Below are positions 17,310-25,180 of a stretch of DNA of 64,000 nucleotides, in pieces. The notes below the pieces were generated by a model. It was not told where the DNA came from. It made no database searches and saw nothing but the letters and a program-made list of their open reading frames with translations. Numbering within the stretch: position 1 is the first letter of the stretch; each line of letters opens with the position of its first letter. The DNA is from Candidatus Gastranaerophilales bacterium. Lineage in GTDB: Bacteria > Cyanobacteriota > Vampirovibrionia > Gastranaerophilales > Gastranaerophilaceae. A program made the position numbers and the translations under genes. The DNA is taken from NCBI GenBank assembly GCA_944322845.1, contig CALUQE010000009.1:1-64000 (forward strand). Direction: 5' to 3'.

Positions 17310-18374
17310 ATGAAACGTTTTTTACGCAAACTATGTTCTAAAGTTACACTTGTTATTTTGATTTGTATCCTTGCGCTTTTAACCTTCTTTTTCTGGGGCT
17401 GGATAGAAAAGCAGTTTTTTAAAGCAAAGGGAATGTACTATATTTACAAAGGCGATCAGGCATACTCTCAGGATAATATGGCAAAAACCCTTGAATATTA
17501 CCGCAAAGGGCTTGACTTATATCCGGAACATTACGAAGCGTGGTTCAATCTGGGAAATATTTACGCTGTTTATGAAGACTATTTTTCAGCTGTGGACGCA
17601 TACGAAAATGCGATTAAACATAACCCGAAATTTGTCCTTGCAAGAATGAACCTTGGAATAGTTTATTCAGAGGATCTCGGCTTTTTTGACGAAGCTATCG
17701 AGCAATTTGATTATGTCGCGCAATTAAGATTATTCAAGCTCTGGATACCTTTTGTGTACAGCAACGTTAAGAGCGTTAAGGCAAACAGAGGGCTTGCATA
17801 TTATAATAAAGGTGTGGCTTACAAGCAAAAAGCAATGTATCTTCCGCTTGATAAAAGATATTTAGTGTACAAATACCTCGGAGAAGCAATAGAATCTTAC
17901 AAAAAAGCTTTGAAGTTTATCAAAAAGAACTATGATGTACATTATAATAAGGCTGTTGCACATCACCTGAGAGGCGAATACAGAGATGCCGGACTGGAAT
18001 ATTGCGAGGCAATTAAGCTTGAGCCGATGAAGTTTGAAGCGCACTACAATCTGGCAGTACTTTTAAGACAGCTTAACCGCCACAGAGATTCCATAAACGA
18101 ACTTCATAAAGCTGCACTTTTGATTCTTGAAGAACCGGATTCTTCACCTCTTGAATCCACATATATTTTTAATTTACTTAACGATGCTACACGTAAATTT
18201 ATAACAAGTGAAGAATATTACACTCAAAAGCTTACAGACGAACCTTTAGGCAACATTGGCTATACTTATGTAAACGGCAGGATTGTTCCTGATGAAGAGT
18301 TGGACAAAGCTATTTTGAAAAACTTCAAAACCTGTGCCGGATTTGAGTTTTTCAGCGAAGAAGAGGAAGAATAA
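17310..18374 (+). CDS. Membrane-anchored TPR protein
   Basis: 354 aa. One N-terminal membrane helix (about residues 12-30, VTLVILICILALLTFFFWGW) is followed by five to seven TPR units (for example AWFNLGNIYAVYEDYFSAVD, residues 74-93) and an acidic Glu-rich C-terminus. It likely exposes a protein-binding TPR array on one face of the membrane. The ATG has no ribosome site and TATAAT lies 9 bases upstream, suggesting a nearly leaderless mRNA. The partner is unknown; pilus and CpaE genes are nearby. Confidence 0.8.
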   Translation: MKRFLRKLCSKVTLVILICILALLTFFFWGWIEKQFFKAKGMYYIYKGDQAYSQDNMAKTLEYYRKGLDLYPEHYEAWFNLGNIYAVYEDYFSAVDAYENAIKHNPKFVLARMNLGIVYSEDLGFFDEAIEQFDYVAQLRLFKLWIPFVYSNVKSVKANRGLAYYNKGVAYKQKAMYLPLDKRYLVYKYLGEAIESYKKALKFIKKNYDVHYNKAVAHHLRGEYRDAGLEYCEAIKLEPMKFEAHYNLAVLLRQLNRHRDSINELHKAALLILEEPDSSPLESTYIFNLLNDATRKFITSEEYYTQKLTDEPLGNIGYTYVNGRIVPDEELDKAILKNFKTCAGFEFFSEEEEE

Positions 18375-18452
18375 ATATTTTCCCCCGCCCCGTGGCAGTT
18401 TTTGCGAAATTGTGCTAAGCTTGTTTATATTACAAGATAAGTCAGGATAAAA

Positions 18453-19838
18453 ATGGACAGCATTCAGTTTTTAATAAAAATTTCAGATTTGCTTGCAAAA
18501 CCTATAGATGCCGGCGAACTTGCAGACGGTATCAAGCAGCTTTTGCAGGAAGTCGCTGCTGTTAAGAACTTGTATATTTATGTTTTTGACAACGTAACAA
18601 ACACAATGAGAAATTGTGCCGAAAATTGGAATATCATTCCTGACGATTCTAATGCTTATCAGGCTTTTAAAGATATTAAGGGCGAAGATTTTATTATAAA
18701 TTCCAAAGCTTACAAAATTCCCGCACACGTTGGCGACATAAGCTTTAAGATTCAGTCGCTTTTTATTCCGACAACAAAAGACGGACAGGATTTCGGACTT
18801 ATTGAGATGGAATTTGAAGACGGAACGACTGTTAATATGGAGTTTTTGTCTTTGATGAAAATTCTGTCATCACAAATTTCTTTGAAGCTTCAGAATATCG
18901 TGCTTAATGAACAGTCAAAAATTAACGTTGATTTTCATGACTCAATGAAAAATATTGCAAAGATTATTGAAACGCAATATGAATTAAATTATATTGTACC
19001 GCTTATCGGAGAAATGCTGGACAGGTTTATTTCCGACCATTTGATTTATGTTTTCTTAAAACAGGACGGCGAATTTAGACTTGTTTGGCCTAAGGCTTGC
19101 AAAGATGAAAGAATTTACGAAGTTTTGAGAGAATTAACACCTGAGACCGAGTATATTTTGACAAATAACGATAAAATCGGCGCTTTTCCTCTGGCATCGG
19201 AAGGTGAGATTACAGGCTGCATTGTTGCAAGAAGCACGCTGGATAAGCTTTCAAAACGCGACATAAGCTATCTTGAGCAGCTTACAAGACAGTCTGCAAT
19301 TACAATAAACAGGGCAAATACGTATTCAAAAGTTCTTCAGTACGCTACTTTAGATGCGCTTACAAACCTCAATAACAGACGCCAGTTTGAAACAAGACTT
19401 AAGCAGGAGATTGCAATTACAAAGCGTCAAAACAATCCGCTTTGCGCAATGATGATTGACATTGACTTTTTCAAAAAAGTTAATGACACATACGGCCATG
19501 CAAGCGGGGATGAAGTTTTGCGCACTGTTGCTTCGGTAATAAAAGCACAGCTCCGTGAATCAGATATTCCGGCAAGATACGGCGGTGAAGAATTTGCAGT
19601 ACTTCTCCCTTATACTCATATTGAAGAAGCAAAAATTGTCGGCGAACGTTTGAGAAAAGCAGTTGAAGAAACCACGGTTCAGCTTGATGATTTAACTATC
19701 AATGTAACAATAAGCATGGGACTTGCGGAATTTACGCAGGACGAAACCGGAGAAGAATTGTTTGAACGCGCAGACAAGGCTTTGTATGAAGCAAAAGAAA
19801 GCGGAAGGAACAGGGTATGTATAAGCAAAAATGTATAA
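18453..19838 (+). CDS. GAF-like plus GGDEF diguanylate cyclase
   Basis: 461 aa, no membrane helix. Residues 1-300 contain two weakly recognisable sensory modules, the second GAF-like (about 165-295). The GGDEF domain spans about 305-460: DALTNLNNRR at its start, the metal-binding DIDFFKKVNDTYGH, and the active-site YGGEEF. RESD five residues before GGEEF is an intact inhibitory I-site (RxxD), so it should make c-di-GMP with product inhibition. Its 3' end overlaps tsaE by 22 bases. The second such protein in the window is at 60859-62313. Confidence 0.92.
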   Translation: MDSIQFLIKISDLLAKPIDAGELADGIKQLLQEVAAVKNLYIYVFDNVTNTMRNCAENWNIIPDDSNAYQAFKDIKGEDFIINSKAYKIPAHVGDISFKIQSLFIPTTKDGQDFGLIEMEFEDGTTVNMEFLSLMKILSSQISLKLQNIVLNEQSKINVDFHDSMKNIAKIIETQYELNYIVPLIGEMLDRFISDHLIYVFLKQDGEFRLVWPKACKDERIYEVLRELTPETEYILTNNDKIGAFPLASEGEITGCIVARSTLDKLSKRDISYLEQLTRQSAITINRANTYSKVLQYATLDALTNLNNRRQFETRLKQEIAITKRQNNPLCAMMIDIDFFKKVNDTYGHASGDEVLRTVASVIKAQLRESDIPARYGGEEFAVLLPYTHIEEAKIVGERLRKAVEETTVQLDDLTINVTISMGLAEFTQDETGEELFERADKALYEAKESGRNRVCISKNV

Positions 19839-20284
19839 GTTTAGAGGATACAAAAGCACTCGCATATAAGTTTGCAAATCTTGTCAAGGATGAAGGCTGT
19901 TTTGTAAACCTGTTCGGAGAAATCGGAGCGGGTAAAACAGCATTTGTAAAACTTGCGGCAGAAGCTCTCGGAATAAAAGAAAAAGTTACAAGCCCGAGCT
20001 TTGTAATACTTAATGAATACCACAGCGCCTCAATTCCGGTATATCACTTTGATTTATACAGACTGGAAAATGTAGGAATCAAAACAATTACGGACGAGTT
20101 GAGAGAATACAGCGAAGGAAAGAAAATTACTTTCGTCGAGTGGGCGGAATTTTCACAGGGTGAACTGCCGTTTGAAAGAATTGAAATGAATGTTAAATAT
20201 GATGACGCCGATGACAGCAGGATTTATGAATTTGAAGCTGTGGGCGAAAAATACAAAAAGGTAATAGAAGGATTAAAGAAGTGA
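19817..20284 (+). CDS. tsaE: tRNA threonylcarbamoyladenosine biosynthesis ATPase TsaE
   Basis: 155 aa, normal length. Walker A GEIGAGKTAF (about residues 34-43), the family block VTSPSFVILNEY and Walker B-like HFDLYRLEN, then FVEWAEF. TsaE drives the TsaBDE complex that makes t6A37 in ANN-decoding tRNAs. It overlaps the GGDEF gene at its start and tsaB at its end (stop region 20282-20284 over the GTG at 20281). The pairing of tsaE and tsaB is common. Confidence 0.94.
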   Translation: MYKQKCISLEDTKALAYKFANLVKDEGCFVNLFGEIGAGKTAFVKLAAEALGIKEKVTSPSFVILNEYHSASIPVYHFDLYRLENVGIKTITDELREYSEGKKITFVEWAEFSQGELPFERIEMNVKYDDADDSRIYEFEAVGEKYKKVIEGLKK

Positions 20285-20898
20285 AAATACTGGGATTTGA
20301 CACCTGTCTTGATAAAACGTATATTACACTGAGCGAAGACGGAAAAGTACCGGAGAGTAAAACAATTTTGTCTGACGGCAAAAATTATCATTCTGCGTAC
20401 TTAATTTCAACAATTACAGAGGTTTTGAAGCAAGCAGGTTTAACTCCGCAGGATGTTGATTTAATTGCAACTGATATCGGCCCCGGAAGTTTTACGGGAA
20501 TAAGAGCCTGCACAACAGTTGCAAGAGTTTTTGCGCAGCAGCTTGATATCAAAACCGTCGGGGTAAGTTCTCTTGAGATTCTGTCGAAAATTCTCGGCGG
20601 AGATGATTTAGTTGTGCTTGACGCAAGAAAAAATAAAGCTTACGTTTATGACGGCAAGATTTTAGGCGCTATTGAGCTGGAAGAAGTCGATGAAATGATT
20701 AAGGGAAGAAAAGTTATCACTGATAACAACTTGCTTGAGCGTGTAAGCCAAAATGCCGCATCAGCTGTTTCGTACGAAAGCGGAGAGTATCCGTTAGGTG
20801 AAATTTTATCAAAACTTGCTTTAGACAAAGAGCCTTCCGATTGGCGCAAATTAAAGCCGCTGTATATTCAGCCGCCGCCTGTTACTTTGAAAAAGTAA
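20281..20898 (+). CDS. tsaB: tRNA threonylcarbamoyladenosine biosynthesis protein TsaB
   Basis: 205 aa, GTG start overlapping the tsaE stop. ASKHA-fold features: ILGFDTC at the start and the TsaB signature DIGPGSFTGIRA (about residues 65-76), followed by the C-terminal LYIQPPPVT. TsaB is the scaffold partner of TsaD in t6A synthesis and has no catalysis of its own. Small accessory genes begin directly downstream. Confidence 0.94.
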   Translation: MKILGFDTCLDKTYITLSEDGKVPESKTILSDGKNYHSAYLISTITEVLKQAGLTPQDVDLIATDIGPGSFTGIRACTTVARVFAQQLDIKTVGVSSLEILSKILGGDDLVVLDARKNKAYVYDGKILGAIELEEVDEMIKGRKVITDNNLLERVSQNAASAVSYESGEYPLGEILSKLALDKEPSDWRKLKPLYIQPPPVTLKK

Positions 20899-20914
20899 TT
20901 ATGCCCCGGTCCCG

Positions 20915-20943
20915 CTTAACCTCTGTAATTTTTAATATTTCAC
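20915..20943 (-). pseudogene. Truncated copy of the 3' end of the AbrB-like gene
   Basis: 29 bases match 21206-21234 with two mismatches. On the minus strand they encode SEILKITEVK, parallel to GETLKITKVK in the AbrB-like protein. No start or N-terminal half is present. The two copies bracket the small hydrophobic peptide locus, suggesting a duplication followed by insertion or decay. Confidence 0.55.
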
Positions 20944-20945
20944 TA

Positions 20946-20974
20946 TTGACAAACCTGAAAACATGGTAAATACT
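20946..20974 (+). promoter_or_regulatory. Promoter reading toward the small hydrophobic peptide gene from the opposite side
   Basis: Perfect TTGACA, 17-base spacer, AATACT. Transcripts would begin near 20981 and run antisense through 21031-21105. Confidence 0.6.
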
Positions 20975-20980
20975 AGAAGT

Positions 20981-21100
20981 AGGGCGAAGCTCCTAAGACC
21001 TAAGCAAACCTTAAGAGCTTTCTTCGCACCCTACAGTTGAATTAATAATAATGCTATTACTGCGATTGAGAATGCCAGTAATAGCATTATTATTTTATCA
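20981..21100 (+). ncRNA. Candidate antisense RNA to the 24-aa peptide mRNA
   Basis: Inferred from the TTGACA promoter at 20946. It would include a hairpin (GTAGGGCGAAG / CTTCGCACCCTAC with a 2-base bulge, 20979-21034) and end at a perfect 19-bp inverted repeat (21044-21062 / 21076-21094) followed by ATTATTTTA. There is no ORF of note. This matches the layout of type I antitoxin RNAs, but transcription is not shown. Confidence 0.4.
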
Positions 21101-21105
21101 ACCAT
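21031..21105 (-). CDS. 24-aa hydrophobic peptide, holin-like/type I toxin-like
   Basis: Encodes MVDKIIMLLLAFSIAVIALL followed by LIQL, a short charged start and one membrane helix. A near-ideal ribosome site AAAGGAGG lies 6 bases before the ATG, strong evidence for translation. The coding DNA holds a perfect 19-bp inverted repeat, and a second hairpin sits just past the stop codon. The pattern (L-M-L-L-x-A-F plus V-I-A-L-L) resembles the putative holin-like toxin families of type I toxin-antitoxin loci. An opposing TTGACA promoter could give an antisense antitoxin. The function is inferred. Confidence 0.65.
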   Translation of the reverse strand: MVDKIIMLLLAFSIAVIALLLIQL

Positions 21106-21196
21106 AGCTTGCCTCCTTTCGTTCAATTTCTTCGAAAATTGTGTGTAACGAAGTTGCATTGTGCAAGCCCTACAAAACAATTTAACACGACAGTGC

Positions 21197-21349
21197 TTAA
21201 TCGTTCTTAACCTTTGTAATTTTTAATGTTTCACCTTCAATCTCAAAATCTATTTTATCTAGGACGGGATTGATTTTGAGAACTTCTAATAACGGTTTAG
21301 GAATAATAATTCCCCAACTTGTACCTATTTGTGTAAGTTTTTTAGCCAT
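21197..21349 (-). CDS. AbrB/MazE-like small DNA-binding protein
   Basis: 50 aa: MAKKLTQIGTSWGIIIPKPL at the start, then LLEVLKIN, and a C-terminal GETLKITKV. The G-x-S-W-x-I-x-I-P-K core is the swapped-hairpin AbrB fold, as in MazE-type antitoxins and transition-state regulators. GGAG lies before the ATG. A perfect 38-bp palindrome directly upstream is the probable autoregulatory operator, shared with the divergent 81-aa gene at 21446. No MazF-like toxin is adjacent, so the antitoxin role is only possible. Confidence 0.8.
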   Translation of the reverse strand: MAKKLTQIGTSWGIIIPKPLLEVLKINPVLDKIDFEIEGETLKITKVKND

Positions 21350-21354
21350 AAACA

Positions 21355-21392
21355 CTCCATTATAATATTGTTATAACAATATTATAATGGAG
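21355..21392. promoter_or_regulatory. Perfect 38-bp palindromic operator
   Basis: CTCCATTATAATATTGTT followed by its exact reverse complement, centred between 21373 and 21374. It contains TATAAT in both directions, so it covers the promoters of the AbrB-like gene and possibly the 81-aa gene. A related imperfect dyad GATTATAAT...ATTATAATC lies at 21404-21434. Confidence 0.8.
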
Positions 21393-21445
21393 CTTTACAA
21401 ATGGATTATAATATTATTATAATAAAATTATAATCGGAGAGCGTT

Positions 21446-21691
21446 ATGGATTTAGAAGATATAACAACAGAAATGTCACGACCTATTGAAACATTGAAGG
21501 TTATGAACTTAATATTTGAAACAGAGATAGGCGAAAAAAGCTATTTAATGACAAACCATGAACAAAAAGAACTTCTGGAATCATTGTATGCCTATGCGCA
21601 CATAATCGGACTTTTAACTGAAAACCTGTTTCAAATTCGTGCAAAATATCAACAAAAATTAGAAGAAATCATAAAAAAAATAGTGACATAA
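21446..21691 (+). CDS. 81-aa helical protein divergent from the AbrB-like gene
   Basis: 81 aa, acidic start and lysine-rich end, predicted to be mostly alpha-helical (QKELLESLYAYAHIIGLLTE). There is no family I recognise, no signal peptide and no membrane helix. RBS GGAGAG lies 5 bases before the ATG. It shares the palindromic control region with the AbrB-like gene. It could be a toxin, partner or unrelated small protein; the sequence does not decide. Confidence 0.65.
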   Translation: MDLEDITTEMSRPIETLKVMNLIFETEIGEKSYLMTNHEQKELLESLYAYAHIIGLLTENLFQIRAKYQQKLEEIIKKIVT

Positions 21692-21736
21692 CCTGCAAGT
21701 TTATATTAAAATAAGAACATTAAAGGGTTAATATAA

Positions 21737-22450
21737 ATGGTTGAGAAAAAAAGAATATTAATAGTTGATGATGATCCGGAAATCCGTGACTTATTGGAGT
21801 TTGACATATCTTCAAGCGGTTATTTTGTAGATACTGCAACGGACGGCATGGAAGGGCTCAACAAAGCTCTTAATAATAAATACGACATCATTCTTTTAGA
21901 CGTTATGATGCCGAAGATGAACGGATTTGATGTCTGCAAAAATATTCGTCAGGCAAAAATAAACGTTCCGATTCTTATGCTTACGGCAAAAGGTACAATC
22001 GGCGATAAAACCAGCGGCTTTGACAGCGGCGCCGACGATTATCTGGTCAAGCCGTTTGATATTCAGGAAGTCCTTTTGAGAATCCGCGTTCTTTTAAGAC
22101 GCAACCAGCCGCAGGAAGAGAATTTGATGTCAAATGAGATTCTTGAAGCCGGAGAAATTGAAATTTTGCCGGATACTTTAGAAGCGGTTATTCTGAACAA
22201 AAAAATGAAACTTACGCCTACGGAATTTGAAATTTTGTACTGCTTAATGCAGCATTTCAATAAACCTGTAACCCTCGCAACACTTCTGGAAGAGGTCTGG
22301 GGATACTCAAGCGACGAAGATGTAAGAATGCTCAGGGTTCACGTCGGAGCTTTAAGAAACAAAATAGAGCCTGACACTAAGAATCCTAAATACTTACACA
22401 CGGTTACAAACGTAGGATATAAACTTACGCCTTTCGGTGAAATACAATAA
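21737..22450 (+). CDS. OmpR-family response regulator
   Basis: 237 aa. Receiver domain (residues 5-120) with the acidic pair DDD, phospho-acceptor Asp in LLDVMMPKMNG, Thr in LTAKG and Lys in VKPFD. The C-terminal winged helix (about 140-230) carries LTPTEFEILYCLMQH and the recognition region VRMLRVHVGALRNKIE. It binds DNA as a phosphorylation-dependent dimer. The histidine kinase gene starts 3 bases later, so they form a cognate pair. The sensed signal is unknown. Confidence 0.96.
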   Translation: MVEKKRILIVDDDPEIRDLLEFDISSSGYFVDTATDGMEGLNKALNNKYDIILLDVMMPKMNGFDVCKNIRQAKINVPILMLTAKGTIGDKTSGFDSGADDYLVKPFDIQEVLLRIRVLLRRNQPQEENLMSNEILEAGEIEILPDTLEAVILNKKMKLTPTEFEILYCLMQHFNKPVTLATLLEEVWGYSSDEDVRMLRVHVGALRNKIEPDTKNPKYLHTVTNVGYKLTPFGEIQ

Positions 22451-22453
22451 AAT

Positions 22454-24133
22454 ATGGTACAATTTTTCAGCAAAAGACATCTGAAAATAGCGGAACAAAT
22501 CATTATCGTAATCTTTTTTGCGGTACTTATTCCGATGACCGTAAGCGGGGTTATCATTAACAATATCAACCAGCAGTCAAACCGCGCCCAGCTTCGTTCC
22601 GCAGCCGCAATGATAGCAAATATTGTATCGGAAGAGGTAGACGTCTTTGTCCACTCAATTAACAACGAACTCACACAGATTATTGCAACGCTAGAATATT
22701 ACAAGTCCAAAGATCAAGAGCAAAAATATCTTGATACAATCATAAAAAGCCTGCCGTTTTATACGGAACTTGCCGTTGTTAATGAAAACGATCTGGCAAA
22801 ATATAAAGCTTACGGAATCCGCGACGACTACGCTGTTTTTGACAAAAAAATGAAGGACGGACGCTATCTTGTTGCCGTTCTGGATATTAATAATTTAAAA
22901 ATCAACCTGTTTAAAACACTGACTGATGACAAACGCCAGATTTACGTAATAGTGGATAATGATCTTGTTGCCTCAAGCAATTACAGTCAGGAGGGCTACG
23001 AAAAGAGTATTGCCGAGCTTCCTGACAAATTGGAAGAGGATAAAGCAATGATTTACGGCGACACAAAAAACCAGCCGCTCGCATATCTCAAAAAAACAGA
23101 TCCGGAAGTTTTGATTATTGTTAATACAACCGAAGCCGTCACAAGGCATACAATTGACCATAACCGCAACAAAATCATACTTTCCATACTGATAACCATG
23201 CTTACGGTATTCTTTGTTGTCGGATTATACACATCCTACCTGTATATTAATATCCGCCAGCTATTCAAGGCAATAATTGCGATATCAAAAGGAAACTACG
23301 AACGCAGAATCAGGTTGATAACCAATGTTTTTACGCCTTTCGAGCTTATTTTCCTCGCAACGGAGTTCAACAGAATGGTTAACCAGATTCACAAGTCCTA
23401 CATCCAGCTTAAGAAGAAGAATAAAGAGCTGAAACAGGTTAACGAATTCCGCTCTAATATGATTGACACCGTGAGCCACGAATTCCGAACACCTCTGACA
23501 AGTATTCTCGGCTACACTTCAAGACTTTTGAGGCAGGATATTCAAATTGATGACGAGACAAGACAGAAGTCTTTGAAAGTTATCAAAAAACAATCAGAAA
23601 GATTAAAGCGTATGATTGAAGACCTGCTTGTTATTCCTGATATTGAAGGCGCAAGGCTGAATGTAAATATTGTCAATGTTCCGATTAACAGTGTTATTGA
23701 GAACTCCGTTATGCTGGTAAGAAACGATTCGGCAAAAGAAATCGTAAACAATGTTGAGGATTGCAGTATTGAAATCCTTGCCGACACGGACAGAATAGAG
23801 CAGGTTTTTGTAAACCTTATTGAAAATGCTATTAAGTATTCAAAAGAAGATACACCGATAACTTTAGATTATGAAATTCAAAACAATACGCTTGTTGTCA
23901 GCGTAAAAAATGATTATGATGTAATTCCGCGCGAAAAGCTTAAGACTTTATTTGACAAATTTACACGGGTTGATGATTCCACCACACGAACCACAAGAGG
24001 CACAGGTTTGGGTTTGTTTATTGTAAAAGGACTTGTCGAAGCAATGAACGGAAAAATCAGGCTTTATTCAAACGAAGAATGCGGCTTCTGTGTTAAAGTA
24101 TTTATGCCTATAGCCGATTTATCCGAAATATGA
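22454..24133 (+). CDS. Membrane sensor histidine kinase
   Basis: 559 aa. Two membrane helices (about residues 17-37 and 236-260) enclose an extracytoplasmic sensor of about 200 residues, followed by HAMP, then HisKA with the H-box TVSHEFRTPLTSILGYTSRL (about residue 340). The N-box (NLIENAIKYS) and G2 (RGTGLGLFIVKG) are intact, but the expected D-x-G-x-G G1 box reads N-x-Y-x-V (VKNDYDVI), so ATP binding may be altered. It is paired with the upstream OmpR-type regulator. Extracytoplasmic ligand unknown. Confidence 0.93.
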   Translation: MVQFFSKRHLKIAEQIIIVIFFAVLIPMTVSGVIINNINQQSNRAQLRSAAAMIANIVSEEVDVFVHSINNELTQIIATLEYYKSKDQEQKYLDTIIKSLPFYTELAVVNENDLAKYKAYGIRDDYAVFDKKMKDGRYLVAVLDINNLKINLFKTLTDDKRQIYVIVDNDLVASSNYSQEGYEKSIAELPDKLEEDKAMIYGDTKNQPLAYLKKTDPEVLIIVNTTEAVTRHTIDHNRNKIILSILITMLTVFFVVGLYTSYLYINIRQLFKAIIAISKGNYERRIRLITNVFTPFELIFLATEFNRMVNQIHKSYIQLKKKNKELKQVNEFRSNMIDTVSHEFRTPLTSILGYTSRLLRQDIQIDDETRQKSLKVIKKQSERLKRMIEDLLVIPDIEGARLNVNIVNVPINSVIENSVMLVRNDSAKEIVNNVEDCSIEILADTDRIEQVFVNLIENAIKYSKEDTPITLDYEIQNNTLVVSVKNDYDVIPREKLKTLFDKFTRVDDSTTRTTRGTGLGLFIVKGLVEAMNGKIRLYSNEECGFCVKVFMPIADLSEI

Positions 24134-24161
24134 TATAATTTTTTAAAAAAGGGAAATGCAG

Positions 24162-24593
24162 ATGAAAAAGATTGTTGTATTACTGGCTTTATTAGTTCCT
24201 CTCTGTGTTATGGCAGAAGACATTGTCAGTTTGGACGGACTCACGGAGCCTGAATGGAAAGACTTTGTTCCGCCTGCTTATGTTGACGTGGAAGAACCAA
24301 AAGGGTTGGGCAAACTGAATGAAACTGCCGCTTACTGGTATAAAAGAAGAGTAAGTTTTGAAAACGGAATTCAGGAATGCAGAGCAATTGAAGCCCATGA
24401 TGAAAAGTTAAGCTGTTATCAGGAGTTAAAAGTTAAACAATATCAACAAAATACTGAATACAACGCAAAAATAGAGGCGCAGGATCAGGCAAGAATGGGG
24501 CCTCAGGAAATGTTTGACAGAACTGACACCATGCTTCCGATAGGCGGATATTTAAATAATTTTACAAGATTCCAGCCTAATGAGTTTAGATAA
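24162..24593 (+). CDS. Small secreted protein of unknown function
   Basis: 143 aa from the ATG at 24162, placed 9 bases after AAAGGG; an ATG at 24156 is too close to that site. A Sec signal peptide is clear (MKKIVVLLALLVPLCVMA, cleavage likely before EDIV). The mature part is polar with one Cys pair (ECRAIEAHDEKLSCYQ) and a Gln-rich helix. A TATAAT lies just upstream, after the kinase gene, so it may be transcribed independently. No family recognised. Confidence 0.75.
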   Translation: MKKIVVLLALLVPLCVMAEDIVSLDGLTEPEWKDFVPPAYVDVEEPKGLGKLNETAAYWYKRRVSFENGIQECRAIEAHDEKLSCYQELKVKQYQQNTEYNAKIEAQDQARMGPQEMFDRTDTMLPIGGYLNNFTRFQPNEFR

Positions 24594-24594
24594 A

Positions 24595-24626
24595 TAAAAA
24601 AAGCGGTTTATACAAACCGTTTTTTT
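24595..24626. terminator. Bidirectional intrinsic terminator between convergent genes
   Basis: Stem CGGTTT / AAACCG with loop ATAC, flanked by A and T runs on both sides. Confidence 0.8.
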
Positions 24627-24636
24627 AAGTTAGAAA

Positions 24637-24858
24637 TTATTTTTCTTTATACTCAATCTCATAACCCAGTATATCTAAAATCTTCCTTACCTCTTCAAAT
24701 CTGATTGTTCTTTGGGCAAGCTTATTAGATAAACTTTTTATAGATGTTTTTGTACCTTGTTCCGTCAAAATTCTTGCTAATTCTGTCATTGTCATAGCTT
24801 TTTTGGCTAACAACATTTTTATATCTTCTTTTATAGACACAATTTTACCCCTGCTCAT
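24637..24858 (-). CDS. Small helix-turn-helix protein, second of a tandem pair
   Basis: 73 aa with an HTH pattern TMTELARILTEQ (about residues 22-33), a recognition-like helix SIKSLSNKLAQRTIRFEEVR, and the end LDILGYEIEYKEK. It is related to the upstream neighbour (SVQNLSAKLKKGTANFNEL, ELGYQIKFEKK) and overlaps it by 4 bases (ATGA type), so both are co-translated. Likely a phage-repressor-like regulator family; the target is unknown. Confidence 0.8.
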   Translation of the reverse strand: MSRGKIVSIKEDIKMLLAKKAMTMTELARILTEQGTKTSIKSLSNKLAQRTIRFEEVRKILDILGYEIEYKEK

Positions 24859-25061
24859 TTTTTTTCAAATTTAATTTGATAGCCTAATTCTTTTAAAATA
24901 ATACTTAATTCATTGAAATTTGCCGTACCTTTCTTTAATTTGGCAGAAAGATTTTGTACGGAATAAGCTTTACCCTTTTCTTTTTCAATACATTTTGCAA
25001 GATATGTTAACGTAACACCATTATCAAGCGCAAGTTTTTTAATTTCGTTACCTATATTCAT
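24855..25061 (-). CDS. Small helix-turn-helix protein, first of a tandem pair
   Basis: 68 aa, Cro/repressor-like HTH: GVTLTYLAKCIEKEKGKAYS, then SVQNLSAKLKKGTANF, ending LGYQIKFEKK. A paralogue of the next gene in the operon. It lies next to a 30-bp perfect palindrome (25126-25155) that overlaps the -10 of the divergent gene at 25181, so the pair may control that gene and themselves. Confidence 0.8.
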   Translation of the reverse strand: MNIGNEIKKLALDNGVTLTYLAKCIEKEKGKAYSVQNLSAKLKKGTANFNELSIILKELGYQIKFEKK

Positions 25062-25113
25062 AGTTAAAAATTATATCAATAATTAAATTTTTAAACTATA
25101 TTTGAATAAAATC

Positions 25114-25155
25114 TTGACAATTATCAATTAATAATTTAAAATTAAATTATTAATT
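25114..25155 (+). promoter_or_regulatory. Promoter overlapped by a 30-bp perfect palindrome
   Basis: TTGACA (25114-25119), 17-base spacer, TAAAAT (25137-25142). The palindrome AATTAATAATTTAA / AATTAAATTATTAATT (25126-25155) covers the -10, a typical repressor operator position. Confidence 0.75.
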
Positions 25156-25180
25156 TAAAAATATTAAGAGGAAATTATTT

